22,629 nucleotides of DNA from Flavobacteriaceae bacterium UBA2000. Its GTDB lineage: Bacteria; Bacteroidota; Bacteroidia; Flavobacteriales; Flavobacteriaceae. Below are positions 9,201 to 16,227 of the stretch, piece by piece (positions within the stretch are counted from its first letter, which is position 1; each line of letters starts with the position of its first letter). Made by a program: the position numbers and the translations under genes. The notes beneath the pieces were generated by a model. It saw nothing but the letters and a program-made list of their open reading frames with translations, was not told the DNA's origin and made no database searches. The stretch lies in the NCBI GenBank assembly GCA_002335345.1, contig DDCS01000019.1, positions 1-22,629 of the forward strand. Direction: 5' to 3'.

Positions 9201-9303
9201 TGGGACTTCATGTCGCCATCAAATAGAGGATGGAACGGACCGTAAGGCTTTACATCCTATAACGGTAATGCGGCGGGCCTTGGTAAATTCTGAGCTTAAG
9301 TGA
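6277..9303 (+). CDS. FAD-linked oxidase + 4Fe-4S + CCG fusion (YdiJ-type D-2-hydroxyacid dehydrogenase)
   Basis: A 1008-residue cytosolic flavoprotein of the YdiJ/Dld-like class, which oxidises D-2-hydroxyacids such as D-lactate or D-2-hydroxyglutarate and passes electrons through Fe-S clusters. Residues 40-290 are the FAD_binding_4 domain, with PRAAGTSLAGQ (71-81) and the glycine/serine-rich segment near 131-155. The FAD-oxidase C-terminal domain ends with SGEHGDGIVRSEF and LLNPGKIVDP near 500-550. Fe-S ligands follow: C582, C588, C599, then C645/C648/C651/C655 (CVGCKACHNECP). The C-terminal CCG domain has C904, C934-C935 (SGCCGMAGSFG) and C979 (GTSCRHQI). Residues 187-212 hold a polar, low-complexity stretch that looks like an added loop. 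A weak -7-like TAACTTTA lies at 6265-6272. The exact substrate cannot be read from the sequence. Its last 8 bases overlap the convergent metallophosphatase gene. Confidence 0.92.
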   Translation: MERSIEQQFDFEDLDQKLSGSCHWDDLHLMMYATDASVYRNRPRAVVYPKTDQDIAVVLKWCSDQEISVTPRAAGTSLAGQCISDGVVLDVSRYLNQIIHFDAEQKTITVQPGLVRDELNRYLKPYGLFFGPNTSTSSRSTIGGMVGNNSSGTTSIKYGVTRDKVLALSGYLVDGDLVSFCRPGFNPKRQQQPNTTNEHKVNKAIGSDRKEQNLKDSIFELLSPEKTRQQILQQYPKPSIHRRNTGYAMDLLAAQWDQEEPNPLDLDLLPLICGSEGTLMVSTAITLSLDALPPEQNALVVLQYAGMEECMLDVVTAMNHDLYTCELIDDVVLDCTAQNSLYTAYRFFVKDTPKAVLFCELRDATLQGLSQQVDQFCHELNQQNRAYDVQVLYGDDIDKAIKLRIAGLGLLGAMVGDKKAVACIEDTAVSLDDLPEFIKAFTAIMKSFNQNAVYYAHAGAGELHLRPILNLKKDQDKKDFRAITQAVSTLVKQYRGSLSGEHGDGIVRSEFIKEQIGLENYHRLVEIKKLFDPQGLLNPGKIVDPWPMDERFRVETTKTAAAVKTRYDFSAQQGILSLSEQCNGSGDCRNSHEHHGMLCPSYQATKNERDTTRARANVLREVLSSGDTDIERWGSSALNEAFDLCVGCKACHNECPSKVDMATVKSELQYQRRKLGFSKKWDWFFGNNTLYYKYLFSIPALLRAPLNSSLFAGIIKARYAIAPKRSLPKFPKHSFSQRLTKVQKNNSEINKNAPERLRLNKDKDQRVYLWIDEFSDYLEPEIAQDAYALLIGLGYDVVCITGLNSARALLSKGYLDKAKPIIDQNLNYFETHCLQGPVLGIEPSALYGVRDEYLRLASDQSLAKKWKSKAFIVEEFLAQEIRLGRITKSSFTDQQLKLKLHLHCHQKSLGEVKDTFELLNLPAGYRPTLIPSGCCGMAGSFGFEKDHYQTSMAMAELHVLPAVRRAEPETIIVANGTSCRHQIEDGTDRKALHPITVMRRALVNSELK

Positions 9304-10138
9304 GTCTGCGCTTATAGGCGGTCATTGCAGACCATATATAAGACCAATCATTGTCCTCTTCTAGCTCTTCTGGAGTCATAGATTCAGATTGATCGCGGTG
9401 ACTTTCGTCCCAGTAATACAGACGCCAAGATTCATTGTGATATTCAAGGGCGGATAAATTTTCAATCCAGTCGCCGCTATTTAAATAAAGGGTTTGTCCT
9501 TTTGACGTTTTGAATTCCTGAATTTTGGGCTGATGAATATGTCCACAAATGACATAATCAAAGTCGTTGTCAATAGCTAAATCGGTAGCGGTTTCTTCAA
9601 AATTTGAAATAAAACTCACGGCACTTTTTACGCTGTTTTTTATTTTTTTGGAAAGAGAATAACGTTCTCGGCCCATTTTCAATAAAACAAAATTTATGAG
9701 TCTATTCAGAACTATGAGAAAATCATAGCCCCAGCCACCGAGTTTGGCAACCCATTTAGCATGTTTCATAGTGGCGTCAAACACATCACCATGAAAAAAC
9801 CAGGCCTTTTTTCCATCGAGTTCAAGGGTAAGTTTGTTCAGGATGCGAATATTGCCCATTTTTGTCCCAGCAAATCGTCTTAAGGCTTCATCGTGATTGC
9901 CCGTGATGTAATAGATCTTAGTGCCCTTGGCGGCAAAAGAAAATAGTTTTTTGATGATCAGAATATGGGCCTTTGGAAAGTACCGCTTTCGAAACTGCCA
10001 AATGTCAAAAATATCTCCATTGAGCACTAATTGCTTTGGTTTGATCGAATTGAGATAATTTAAAACTTCCTTTGCATGGCAGCCATATGTCCCCAAATGA
10101 ATATCGGATAGGACGACTAAATCAATTTTTCGTTTCAT
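9296..10138 (-). CDS. Calcineurin-like metallophosphatase, UDP-2,3-diacylglucosamine diphosphatase type
   Basis: A 280-residue protein with all five metallophosphatase blocks in order: D12-x-H14 (LSDIHLG), GD42 (LNGDIFD), GNHDE (80-84), HGD (116-118) and GHIH (199-202). These residues hold the two-metal centre. The arrangement and the tail LNSGDWIENLSALEY match Bacteroidota proteins annotated as UDP-2,3-diacylglucosamine diphosphatase, the lipid A step that LpxH performs in Escherichia coli. It is longer than LpxH (240 residues) because of a basic, hydrophobic insert near residues 125-175 (KWVAKLGGWGYDFLIVLNRL), which may associate with the membrane. No other lipid A gene is nearby, so a different phosphodiesterase substrate remains possible. 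The stop interlocks with the stop of the FAD/Fe-S gene on the other strand. Confidence 0.82.
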   Translation of the reverse strand: MKRKIDLVVLSDIHLGTYGCHAKEVLNYLNSIKPKQLVLNGDIFDIWQFRKRYFPKAHILIIKKLFSFAAKGTKIYYITGNHDEALRRFAGTKMGNIRILNKLTLELDGKKAWFFHGDVFDATMKHAKWVAKLGGWGYDFLIVLNRLINFVLLKMGRERYSLSKKIKNSVKSAVSFISNFEETATDLAIDNDFDYVICGHIHQPKIQEFKTSKGQTLYLNSGDWIENLSALEYHNESWRLYYWDESHRDQSESMTPEELEEDNDWSYIWSAMTAYKRRLT

Positions 10139-10200
10139 AGGTCAATAATTACAAAGTACCTTTTTAGGAATAAGTAAAACATCACCCTAGTGTTAAGTTT

Positions 10201-10231
10201 TGATAACTTGAACTTTAACCTATAGTTATCA
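10201..10231. repeat. Inverted repeat TGATAACT-N15-AGTTATCA
   Basis: Two perfect 8-base arms, 10201-10208 and 10224-10231, are separated by 15 bases in the gap between the metallophosphatase and aroC. A short direct repeat, TGTTAAG, flanks it at 10191-10197 and 10232-10238. No T-run follows either arm, so it does not look like an intrinsic terminator. A dimeric regulator's operator is the likeliest reading, but this is unproven. Confidence 0.45.
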
Positions 10232-10328
10232 TGTTAAGACCAAGTTAATTGACAAGAGGAGGGGTAAAATTGTGCCCCAAGACATGAAGGTCTAAAATGG
10301 AATTCTTTTTATTCTCAAGGCAATGGGC

Positions 10329-10336
10329 TACATTTG
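10329..10336 (+). promoter_or_regulatory. Candidate -7 box for aroC (TACATTTG)
   Basis: An exact match to the Bacteroidota -7 consensus TAnnTTTG lies 14 bases before the aroC start. A T-run at about 10305-10310 sits where the -33 TTG would be, but no TTG is present. If used, transcription would begin about 8 bases before the ATG, giving a very short leader. Confidence 0.4.
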
Positions 10337-10350
10337 TTTAAATTCACATT

Positions 10351-11415
10351 ATGGCGGGCGCACTATTTGGATCTTTATTGACATTAAGCACTTTTGGGGA
10401 ATCCCACGGACCGGCTATGGGCGGTATTTTAGCTGGATGCCCCGCTGGCGTAACCCTCGATTTCGACGCCATCAATTTTGAACTTTCGCGGCGCAAACCA
10501 GGCCAATCCGCTATTGTTACCCAGCGTAAAGAACCCGATGGGGTAAAATTTTTATCGGGAATATATCAAGGGGTAACCACAGGCACTCCTATTGGATTTA
10601 TTGTGGAAAATGCCAATCAAAAATCAGAGGATTACGACCATTTAAAATCTGTTTATCGCCCCTCACACGCGGATTACACTTATGAAAAAAAGTACGGCCA
10701 CCGGGATCATCGTGGTGGTGGACGGGCTTCGGCAAGGGAGACAGTGAGTTGGGTGGTGGCAGGAGCGATCGCCAAACAAATTATTCCTCAGGTTAAGATC
10801 TCAGCCTATGTTAGCGCAGTAGGGCCCCATGAGTATTCCGGTGAAGTCGATGAGCAGGCACTAAAACAGGTCGAGCAAAATGTACTTCGAGCCCCTGATT
10901 TAATTTGGGCAAAAGAGATGGAAGAATTTATCAAATCAGTCCGGAAAGAAGGCGATACTGTGGGTGGAATCATTAGTTGTCACGTTGATGGGGTTCCCTT
11001 GGGATGGGGCAGCCCTGTTTTTGAGAAACTTCATGCCAGTTTAGGCAAAGCCATGTTGACCATTAATGCGGTTAAGGGTTTTGAATATGGGAGTGGATTT
11101 GATGGCGCCAAAATGCGCGGTAGTGCCCACAATGATTTGTACCAAACTGATGGGCAAACCAGGACAAACTTTAGCGGAGGCATACAAGGGGGAATCAGCA
11201 ATGGAGCGCCTATTTATTTCCGAGTGGCCTTCAAGCCTGTAGCGACATTGATGCAAGCTCAAGAAGTTTTAGATAAAGACGGTCAAGTCAAAACACAAGC
11301 GGGTAAGGGACGTCATGATCCATGTGTCGTTCCTCGAGCGGTGCCTATAGTCGAGGCGATGACGGCCTTGGTATTGGCGGATGCCTATTTAATGGACCGA
11401 ACCACAAAAATATAA
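10351..11415 (+). CDS. aroC: Chorismate synthase
   Basis: A 354-residue enzyme that converts 5-enolpyruvylshikimate-3-phosphate to chorismate using reduced FMN, the last shikimate-pathway step. All family signatures are present: STFGESHGPAMGGIL at the N-terminus, SRRKPGQS near residue 48, RPSHADYTY and KYGHRDHRGGGRASARET in the first third (the FMN/EPSP-binding core), GQTRTNFSGGIQGGISNG, and RHDPCVVPRAVPIVEAM near the C-terminus. Length is normal for the short bacterial form. There is no flavin-reductase domain, so reduced FMN must come from another protein. The start is fixed by the conserved MAGALFGSLLTLSTFGESHG. It is the first gene of a two-gene unit with the symporter 4 bases downstream. 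Confidence 0.97.
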   Translation: MAGALFGSLLTLSTFGESHGPAMGGILAGCPAGVTLDFDAINFELSRRKPGQSAIVTQRKEPDGVKFLSGIYQGVTTGTPIGFIVENANQKSEDYDHLKSVYRPSHADYTYEKKYGHRDHRGGGRASARETVSWVVAGAIAKQIIPQVKISAYVSAVGPHEYSGEVDEQALKQVEQNVLRAPDLIWAKEMEEFIKSVRKEGDTVGGIISCHVDGVPLGWGSPVFEKLHASLGKAMLTINAVKGFEYGSGFDGAKMRGSAHNDLYQTDGQTRTNFSGGIQGGISNGAPIYFRVAFKPVATLMQAQEVLDKDGQVKTQAGKGRHDPCVVPRAVPIVEAMTALVLADAYLMDRTTKI

Positions 11416-11419
11416 CGAT

Positions 11420-12676
11420 ATGAAATCTATTGCACTGCATTGGCGCATCCTAATTGGTATGGCTCTGGGGGTTATCGTGGCCCTGATTATGAGTCAAATC
11501 GCTTGGGGTCCAGCCCTGATCACCGATTATATAAAACCATTTGGGACGATATTTATAAATGGATTAAAGCTTATTGCTGTTCCCCTTATTTTGGCGTCCC
11601 TGATCAAAGGCGTCTCTGATTTAAAGGATTTATCCCGTCTGTCACAGATGGGCCTGCGTACCATACTTACGTATGTTTTTACCACGATTCTCGCAGTTTC
11701 CGTGGGGTTGATGGTCGTGAATATTGTTGCCCCGGGCAAACAAATTACGGAACAAACCAGAAATGAATTGGTTGAGGCTTATGGCGGAGAAGCGGCTAAA
11801 AAGCAAGAACAAGCCCAGCAACAAATTCAGGCAGGGCCACTTCAGGCTTTGGTAGACTTGGTGCCGAGCAATATCGTCGGGGCCGCTGCCAATAATGGAA
11901 ACATGCTTCAGGTTATCTTTTTTGCGTTGTTTTTTGGAATCAGTTTGATCATGATTCCCGAGGCGTCAGGGGCCCCGGTTAAGGCCTTTTTTGATGGCCT
12001 CAATGACGTTATTCTCAAAATGATTGATTTAATCATGGCTTTGGCGCCTTACGGGGTCTTTGCATTGATGGCCGCATTGGTTGTTGAAGCGCCCTCTGCT
12101 GACTTATTTGCTGCACTGCTTTGGTATGCCCTGTGTGTCGTGATTGGATTGATTTTACTCGTACTGATTTATCTTTTGATCATTCGTTTTGTTATCGGGC
12201 GTAATCCGTTTGATTTTTTACGCGGTATTTCCCCGGCTCAATTACTCGCTTTTTCGACCAGTTCTAGTGCCGCTACCTTACCTGTCACAATGGAATGCGT
12301 CGAAGAAGAGCTTGGTGTGCGTAAAGAGGTGGCCAGTTTTGTGTTGCCCATTGGGGCGACCATCAATATGGACGGTACAAGTTTATATCAGGCCGTAGCG
12401 GCCGTATTCATTGCACAGGCCTTTGGGATGGATTTAGACTTTGCAACACAAATGGGCATAGTCGCTACAGCAACCTTGGCCTCAATTGGCTCAGCCGCAG
12501 TCCCCGGAGCAGGGATGGTCATGCTCATCATCGTTTTAGCCCAGGCCGGTATCCCAGAAGCAGGCCTTGCGCTTATTTTTGCCGTAGATCGTCCATTGGA
12601 TATGTGTCGTACGGTGATTAATGTGACGGGAGATGCCATGGTGTCGCTTTGGGTGAACAAATCCCAAGAGGACTAA
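11420..12676 (+). CDS. Dicarboxylate/amino acid:cation symporter (DAACS family)
   Basis: A 418-residue inner-membrane symporter of the GltP/GltPh/DctA family, using Na+ or H+ to import glutamate, aspartate or C4-dicarboxylates. Visible hallmarks are the serine-rich hairpin-1 motif STSSSAATLPVT (from S279), the NMDGT motif at 316-320 in the seventh helix that binds cation and substrate, the second hairpin AAVPGAGMVML, and VDRPLDMCRTVINVTGDA in the last helix. The R in CRT occupies the position that favours acidic amino acids or dicarboxylates in the family. A polar insert near residues 115-140 (KKQEQAQQQIQ) enlarges an external or internal loop. It starts 4 bases after the aroC stop, so they are very likely co-transcribed. 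The link to shikimate metabolism is not obvious. Confidence 0.93.
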   Translation: MKSIALHWRILIGMALGVIVALIMSQIAWGPALITDYIKPFGTIFINGLKLIAVPLILASLIKGVSDLKDLSRLSQMGLRTILTYVFTTILAVSVGLMVVNIVAPGKQITEQTRNELVEAYGGEAAKKQEQAQQQIQAGPLQALVDLVPSNIVGAAANNGNMLQVIFFALFFGISLIMIPEASGAPVKAFFDGLNDVILKMIDLIMALAPYGVFALMAALVVEAPSADLFAALLWYALCVVIGLILLVLIYLLIIRFVIGRNPFDFLRGISPAQLLAFSTSSSAATLPVTMECVEEELGVRKEVASFVLPIGATINMDGTSLYQAVAAVFIAQAFGMDLDFATQMGIVATATLASIGSAAVPGAGMVMLIIVLAQAGIPEAGLALIFAVDRPLDMCRTVINVTGDAMVSLWVNKSQED

Positions 12677-12703
12677 GGTTTTCTTTATCCAAGAAACCTT
12701 TTT
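12675..12703 (+). terminator. Intrinsic terminator after the symporter gene
   Basis: AAGGTTTTCTT (12675-12685) pairs with AAGAAACCTT (12691-12700), with one bulged T and a 5-base loop, and a short T-run follows (TTTTT at 12699-12703). The stem starts inside the symporter stop codon. It ends over the stop codon of the opposing DCC gene at 12702-12704, so the two convergent genes share this end. The minus-strand reading lacks a T-run, so termination is mainly for plus-strand transcripts. Confidence 0.6.
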
Positions 12704-13145
12704 ATAAAAAGCGCTGCGTTACATCAGGGGAGGGGACACGACACTGTTCACGTTTCCCAAACCATTTATAACGGTTGTGTGCGATAAGGTCATACACCAG
12801 GTCTCGTAATGCCCGAGGAATAATGATATAAGTATGAAGCACGGGATAAAGTCCAGAGAGTTGTCTGCATATTCTCAATACGGCCGTTGATTTTTTATAT
12901 AATTGTCCATTTTCAATTAATAAAACGGACGAAAGATCCGAAGAGGCGTCAATCAATTCATTTTTGAGCAGTGCATAGGCCTCCTGTTTCTCGGTATTCC
13001 CCGTCTTAAGCCGGGCGATATCTTGAAGGGCAATGAATTTGAATTGTTGTTTTGGGTCATGATCAATAATCCAATTTACAGTACTGTTACACAAATTACA
13101 CAGGCCGTCAAAAGCGACAATTCTATGGACCCTAGTGGCACTCAT
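12702..13145 (-). CDS. DCC-family (DUF393) thiol-disulfide oxidoreductase-like protein
   Basis: A 147-residue protein of the DUF393/DCC family, named for the N-terminal motif D13-x-x-C16-x-x-C19 (FDGLCNLCN). That motif sits on a thioredoxin-like fold and is thought to do thiol-disulfide chemistry. No signal peptide is visible, so it should be cytosolic. The rest matches the family: WIIDHDPKQQFKFIALQ, LLIENGQLYKKSTAVLRI, and a C-terminal hydrophobic region with YDLIAHNRYKWFGKREQC carrying a further cysteine. Its ATG overlaps the mutS2 TGA (ATGA), which points to translational coupling with mutS2. No specific partner or substrate can be deduced. Confidence 0.9.
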   Translation of the reverse strand: MSATRVHRIVAFDGLCNLCNSTVNWIIDHDPKQQFKFIALQDIARLKTGNTEKQEAYALLKNELIDASSDLSSVLLIENGQLYKKSTAVLRICRQLSGLYPVLHTYIIIPRALRDLVYDLIAHNRYKWFGKREQCRVPSPDVTQRFL

Positions 13146-15388
13146 AATTTTTCTATATAGTCCTTTTTAACGGTTGTGGTGAACGTTCCGTAATTTACAA
13201 TGACCTTGTTTTTTTCAATTTTATCGATGGTTCCCACCGCCACACCATCGATCATTCTAACCCGATCGCCAAGGGTAAAGACCACCTCTTCTTCAGGCTT
13301 TTGTTCTGCTTCCTTTTGTTTTTTTGCTCTCTTTGAGGCGCGCAATTGTGCCACCTCTTGTTTTAATTCTTGATCGTAGGCTTGTTTTTTATTGGCACTA
13401 TTGGGTTTGCTTTGATCTTTTCCCTGTTTTTCAGTGCGCTTAGCGTCTGCAGAAGATGCTTTTTGTAATGCTCCGTTTTTTGGATCATCTCCCAAGGCTT
13501 GGAGTTTGGTTTTGGGCGTTCTTTTGCTGTTTTCTTGCATGACCAGTTTAAACAATGCATCGAGTAGGCCTTTTTTAGTCCATTTATTAAAATAACGCAC
13601 GGCTAATTGGTCCACCTTACGTCCTAAGATCAACAACCTTTGATTGGCATCAAACACCTCTTGATAGCGTTCGAGTTTCTCTTGAACTTTCTGCTGTGTT
13701 TGGGCGAGTTCTTCGGCCTGAACCTTTGCCGATTGTTCTTGTTCTTTCAGCGATTTGGAGAGATGTCTTAAGCCTGAGCGCTCTTTTTGAAGATTGGCAA
13801 TGGTTTTGTCAAAACGAACTTTACCCCCAGCGATTTTCTTTTTCGCGCGATTGATCAGCCCATAGGGAATCCCATTTTTTTGCGCCACTTCAAACGTGTA
13901 TGAACTCCCTGCTTCTCCCACGAATAACTGATACATTGGTTCTAAGGATTGGGCGTCAAAAAGCATATTGGCATTGGTTGCATAAGGTAATTCATTGGCC
14001 AAAAGCTTGAGATTTGTATAGTGTGTGGTGATAATCCCAAAGGCTTCCCGGGCATAAAACTCTTCTAAAAACGTCTCTGCCAAAGCCCCACCAAGTTCAG
14101 GGTCGCTACCGGTTCCAAATTCATCGATTAAAAACAAACTGTCTTTCTGACACTTTTTAAGAAAGTAATTCATTTGTTTCAGGCGATAACTGTAAGTGCT
14201 TAGGTGATTTTCAATAGACTGATGATCTCCTATATCGGTTAAAATGCGTTTAAAGAGACAAAGTTCACTAGAGGGGTCAACAGGAATCAACAGCCCGCTT
14301 TGCGTCATGAGTTGCAGTAAACCCACGGTTTTGAGGGTGATACTCTTGCCCCCCGCGTTTGGGCCAGAAATAACAATAATGCGACTGTTTTGATCCAGGG
14401 TGATGGACTGCGGATAGGTCTTTTTCTTTTGTTTTTGATGATCTAAAAAAAGCAGAGGGTGGTAGGCTTTAATGAGTTGTAGTGTTCGCTCTTTGGTAAT
14501 TACAGGACGCACCCCATTCATGGCGTATGCATAGTGGGCCTTTGCGTGCCAAACATCGACTTGAATTAAGAACTCTTCGTATTGTGTGAGTTCGGTAATG
14601 AAGGGTCTTAAGGCATTGGTCAACCATTTGAGTAAGCGTTTAACCTCTTCCATTTCTTGATAAAGAAGGCTGCTAAGTTCTTGGGCAAACTCCAGAGTTT
14701 GCTGGGGTTCAATGTAAACAATACTTCCTGTTTTGGACTGACCCATAACGACGCCTTTGACCTTTTTTCGGTGCATTGCCTTAACGGCCAAGACGCGTTT
14801 ATTGTCGACAACACTCTCGCGAATCTCATCGAGGAAATCTGCTTGAGCATAGCGGGACAAGGCTTGACTAAACGATTTATTAATACTTGATTTTACTTTG
14901 AGAATTGATTTACGCAAATGCAACAATTCCTGGGAGGCATCGTCTTTTACCTGACCAAATCGATCTAAAACACTGTCAATTAAAATAACGGGTTGATCCT
15001 CGTAAGGAATATGGACCGCATATTGGTTTAAAACGATATAAAACTGATCAAACTTTTTAAGAAAGCGTTTGATTGCTTCAGTGGTCAGGCAAACGTGTTT
15101 GATTTTTTTAAACCCATTGAGTTCAAGGACACTATTTTCAATAGAGAGTTGATGCAAAACCTCAGTTAAGGCGTCAAAATGATGTCCCGGAAAACTTTGA
15201 TCACTCCCAATAGAGGCCTTATATTCCTCAACTTCCTTTAGCGCGCGTTCTATTGCCGCAGCATCGATCATCGGCATAATGGCTCGGCAACGCGTTTTAC
15301 CGCCTTGGGTCAATGCCCTCTGCGCAAGCTGATCGAGCACCCGATCAAACTCTAAATCGCTTATGGTTTGCGGTTGAATGGTTTTCAT
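13142..15388 (-). CDS. mutS2: MutS2 family ATPase/endonuclease homologue without a Smr domain
   Basis: A 748-residue MutS2. In other bacteria MutS2 suppresses homologous recombination or rescues collided ribosomes. It lacks the mismatch-recognition domain of MutS. After core and clamp helices, the ATPase has Walker A GPNAGGKS (342-349), Walker B LFLIDEFGTGSD (D422-E423) and TTHYTNLK. A coiled coil follows from about 510 to 590, then a lysine- and glutamine-rich linker to about 695. The protein ends with a KOW-like barrel (LGDRVRMIDGVAVGTIDKI). Family members such as Bacillus subtilis MutS2 carry a Smr nuclease domain after this barrel; here the stop comes immediately after VKKDYIEKL. The downstream frame belongs to the DCC gene, so the domain is absent rather than split off. 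It is transcribed divergently from ung. Confidence 0.94.
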   Translation of the reverse strand: MKTIQPQTISDLEFDRVLDQLAQRALTQGGKTRCRAIMPMIDAAAIERALKEVEEYKASIGSDQSFPGHHFDALTEVLHQLSIENSVLELNGFKKIKHVCLTTEAIKRFLKKFDQFYIVLNQYAVHIPYEDQPVILIDSVLDRFGQVKDDASQELLHLRKSILKVKSSINKSFSQALSRYAQADFLDEIRESVVDNKRVLAVKAMHRKKVKGVVMGQSKTGSIVYIEPQQTLEFAQELSSLLYQEMEEVKRLLKWLTNALRPFITELTQYEEFLIQVDVWHAKAHYAYAMNGVRPVITKERTLQLIKAYHPLLFLDHQKQKKKTYPQSITLDQNSRIIVISGPNAGGKSITLKTVGLLQLMTQSGLLIPVDPSSELCLFKRILTDIGDHQSIENHLSTYSYRLKQMNYFLKKCQKDSLFLIDEFGTGSDPELGGALAETFLEEFYAREAFGIITTHYTNLKLLANELPYATNANMLFDAQSLEPMYQLFVGEAGSSYTFEVAQKNGIPYGLINRAKKKIAGGKVRFDKTIANLQKERSGLRHLSKSLKEQEQSAKVQAEELAQTQQKVQEKLERYQEVFDANQRLLILGRKVDQLAVRYFNKWTKKGLLDALFKLVMQENSKRTPKTKLQALGDDPKNGALQKASSADAKRTEKQGKDQSKPNSANKKQAYDQELKQEVAQLRASKRAKKQKEAEQKPEEEVVFTLGDRVRMIDGVAVGTIDKIEKNKVIVNYGTFTTTVKKDYIEKL

Positions 15389-15425
15389 AGCAGAAAATAA
15401 TCTTATAAATTGATTAATTTCACCT

Positions 15426-15454
15426 CAAAAGTACGACAAATGCAATTAATTCAA
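15426..15454 (-). promoter_or_regulatory. Candidate mutS2 promoter (TTG-N18-TACTTTTG)
   Basis: On the minus strand, TACTTTTG at 15433-15426 matches the Bacteroidota -7 box TAnnTTTG, and TTG at 15454-15452 lies 18 bases upstream, within the usual 17-23 range. Transcription would start near 15419, leaving a leader of about 30 bases before mutS2. The -33 element falls inside the first codons of ung, so the two genes share this DNA. Confidence 0.5.
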
Positions 15455-16162
15455 GCGGACTCATGGCAGGAGCTTATGACTCAAGAAGCGACCAAAGACT
15501 ATTGGCTGCCGCTTCTGAAATTTGTCCAGGCTCAGTACCAAAGCACTCAATGTTTTCCTCCCCAGGAGCAAATTTTCAGAGCCTTTGAATTGACAGCGCT
15601 CGATAAGATTAGTGTCGTTATATTGGGGCAAGACCCTTATCATGGAATGGGACAAGCCCATGGTTTGGCTTTCTCTGTGCCTGAGGGCGTAACCAAGCCA
15701 CCATCGCTGCTCAATATCCTCAAAGAGGTCGAAAATAACGAGCGTGAACGCCTTATCGCTAGGGGGGGTACAAATCCCCAAGATGGGGAGAATCGACTTC
15801 ATTTGACCCATCATTCAGGAGATTTGTCGCATTGGGCAACACAAGGCGTTTTATTGCTCAATTCAGTACTCACCGTAGAACGTGGTAAGGCGGGAAGTCA
15901 TCAAAAAAAAGGATGGGAGCTATTTACCGATGCCGTCATTAAGGAAATAAGTCAAAAAAATAGTGGGGTGGTCTTTATGCTATGGGGGCGCTTTGCCCAG
16001 GGAAAGGAGAAACTCATCGATTCTTCGCGACATTGTATTCTACGCAGTGGTCATCCTTCGCCTCTGAGTGCCAACCGTGGTTTATGGTTTGGGAACAATC
16101 ATTTTAATAGGGCCAATCAATATATTGAACAGCGCGGGGGTAGTCGAATAAGGTGGAAGTAA
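15440..16162 (+). CDS. ung: Uracil-DNA glycosylase (family 1)
   Basis: A 240-residue family-1 UDG that excises uracil from DNA. The frame is open from an ATG at 15410, but I prefer the ATG at 15440: it gives MQLIQADSWQEL, which lines up with the short N-termini of other Ung proteins. Hallmarks are VVILGQDPYHG (catalytic Asp and water-activating loop), GLAFSV, PPSLLNILKE, QGVLLLNSVLTV, FMLWG and the HPSPLSANRG minor-groove loop. Between LKEVENN and GDLSHW there are about 26 residues where E. coli Ung has about 10, so residues ~101-126 hold an insertion of about 16. It is divergent from mutS2; no strong -7 box for ung is visible in the short gap. The catalytic residues look intact. Confidence 0.95.
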   Translation: MQLIQADSWQELMTQEATKDYWLPLLKFVQAQYQSTQCFPPQEQIFRAFELTALDKISVVILGQDPYHGMGQAHGLAFSVPEGVTKPPSLLNILKEVENNERERLIARGGTNPQDGENRLHLTHHSGDLSHWATQGVLLLNSVLTVERGKAGSHQKKGWELFTDAVIKEISQKNSGVVFMLWGRFAQGKEKLIDSSRHCILRSGHPSPLSANRGLWFGNNHFNRANQYIEQRGGSRIRWK

Positions 16163-16169
16163 GTCATTT

Positions 16170-16198
16170 AGGCATTCCCGATAACTCGGACGGTGCCT
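16170..16198 (+). terminator. Possible hairpin after ung
   Basis: AGGCA (16170-16174) can pair with TGCCT (16194-16198), and inside it CCGA (16178-16181) with TCGG (16186-16189) around a TAAC loop. A 3/4-base internal loop interrupts the stem. It starts 8 bases after the ung stop, but no T-run follows, so it is a weak terminator candidate at best. Confidence 0.25.
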
Positions 16199-16227
16199 CT
16201 TGGAACGAATCAAACAGGAGGGCTGGG

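Noticed and set aside
14657..14890. 77-codon frame on the plus strand inside mutS2
   Set aside because: It is antisense to conserved MutS2 coding sequence and its product has no recognisable features, so it is a shadow frame.
15410..15439. Earlier ATG for ung
   Set aside because: The extra ten residues do not match Ung N-termini and the stretch overlaps the likely mutS2 promoter.
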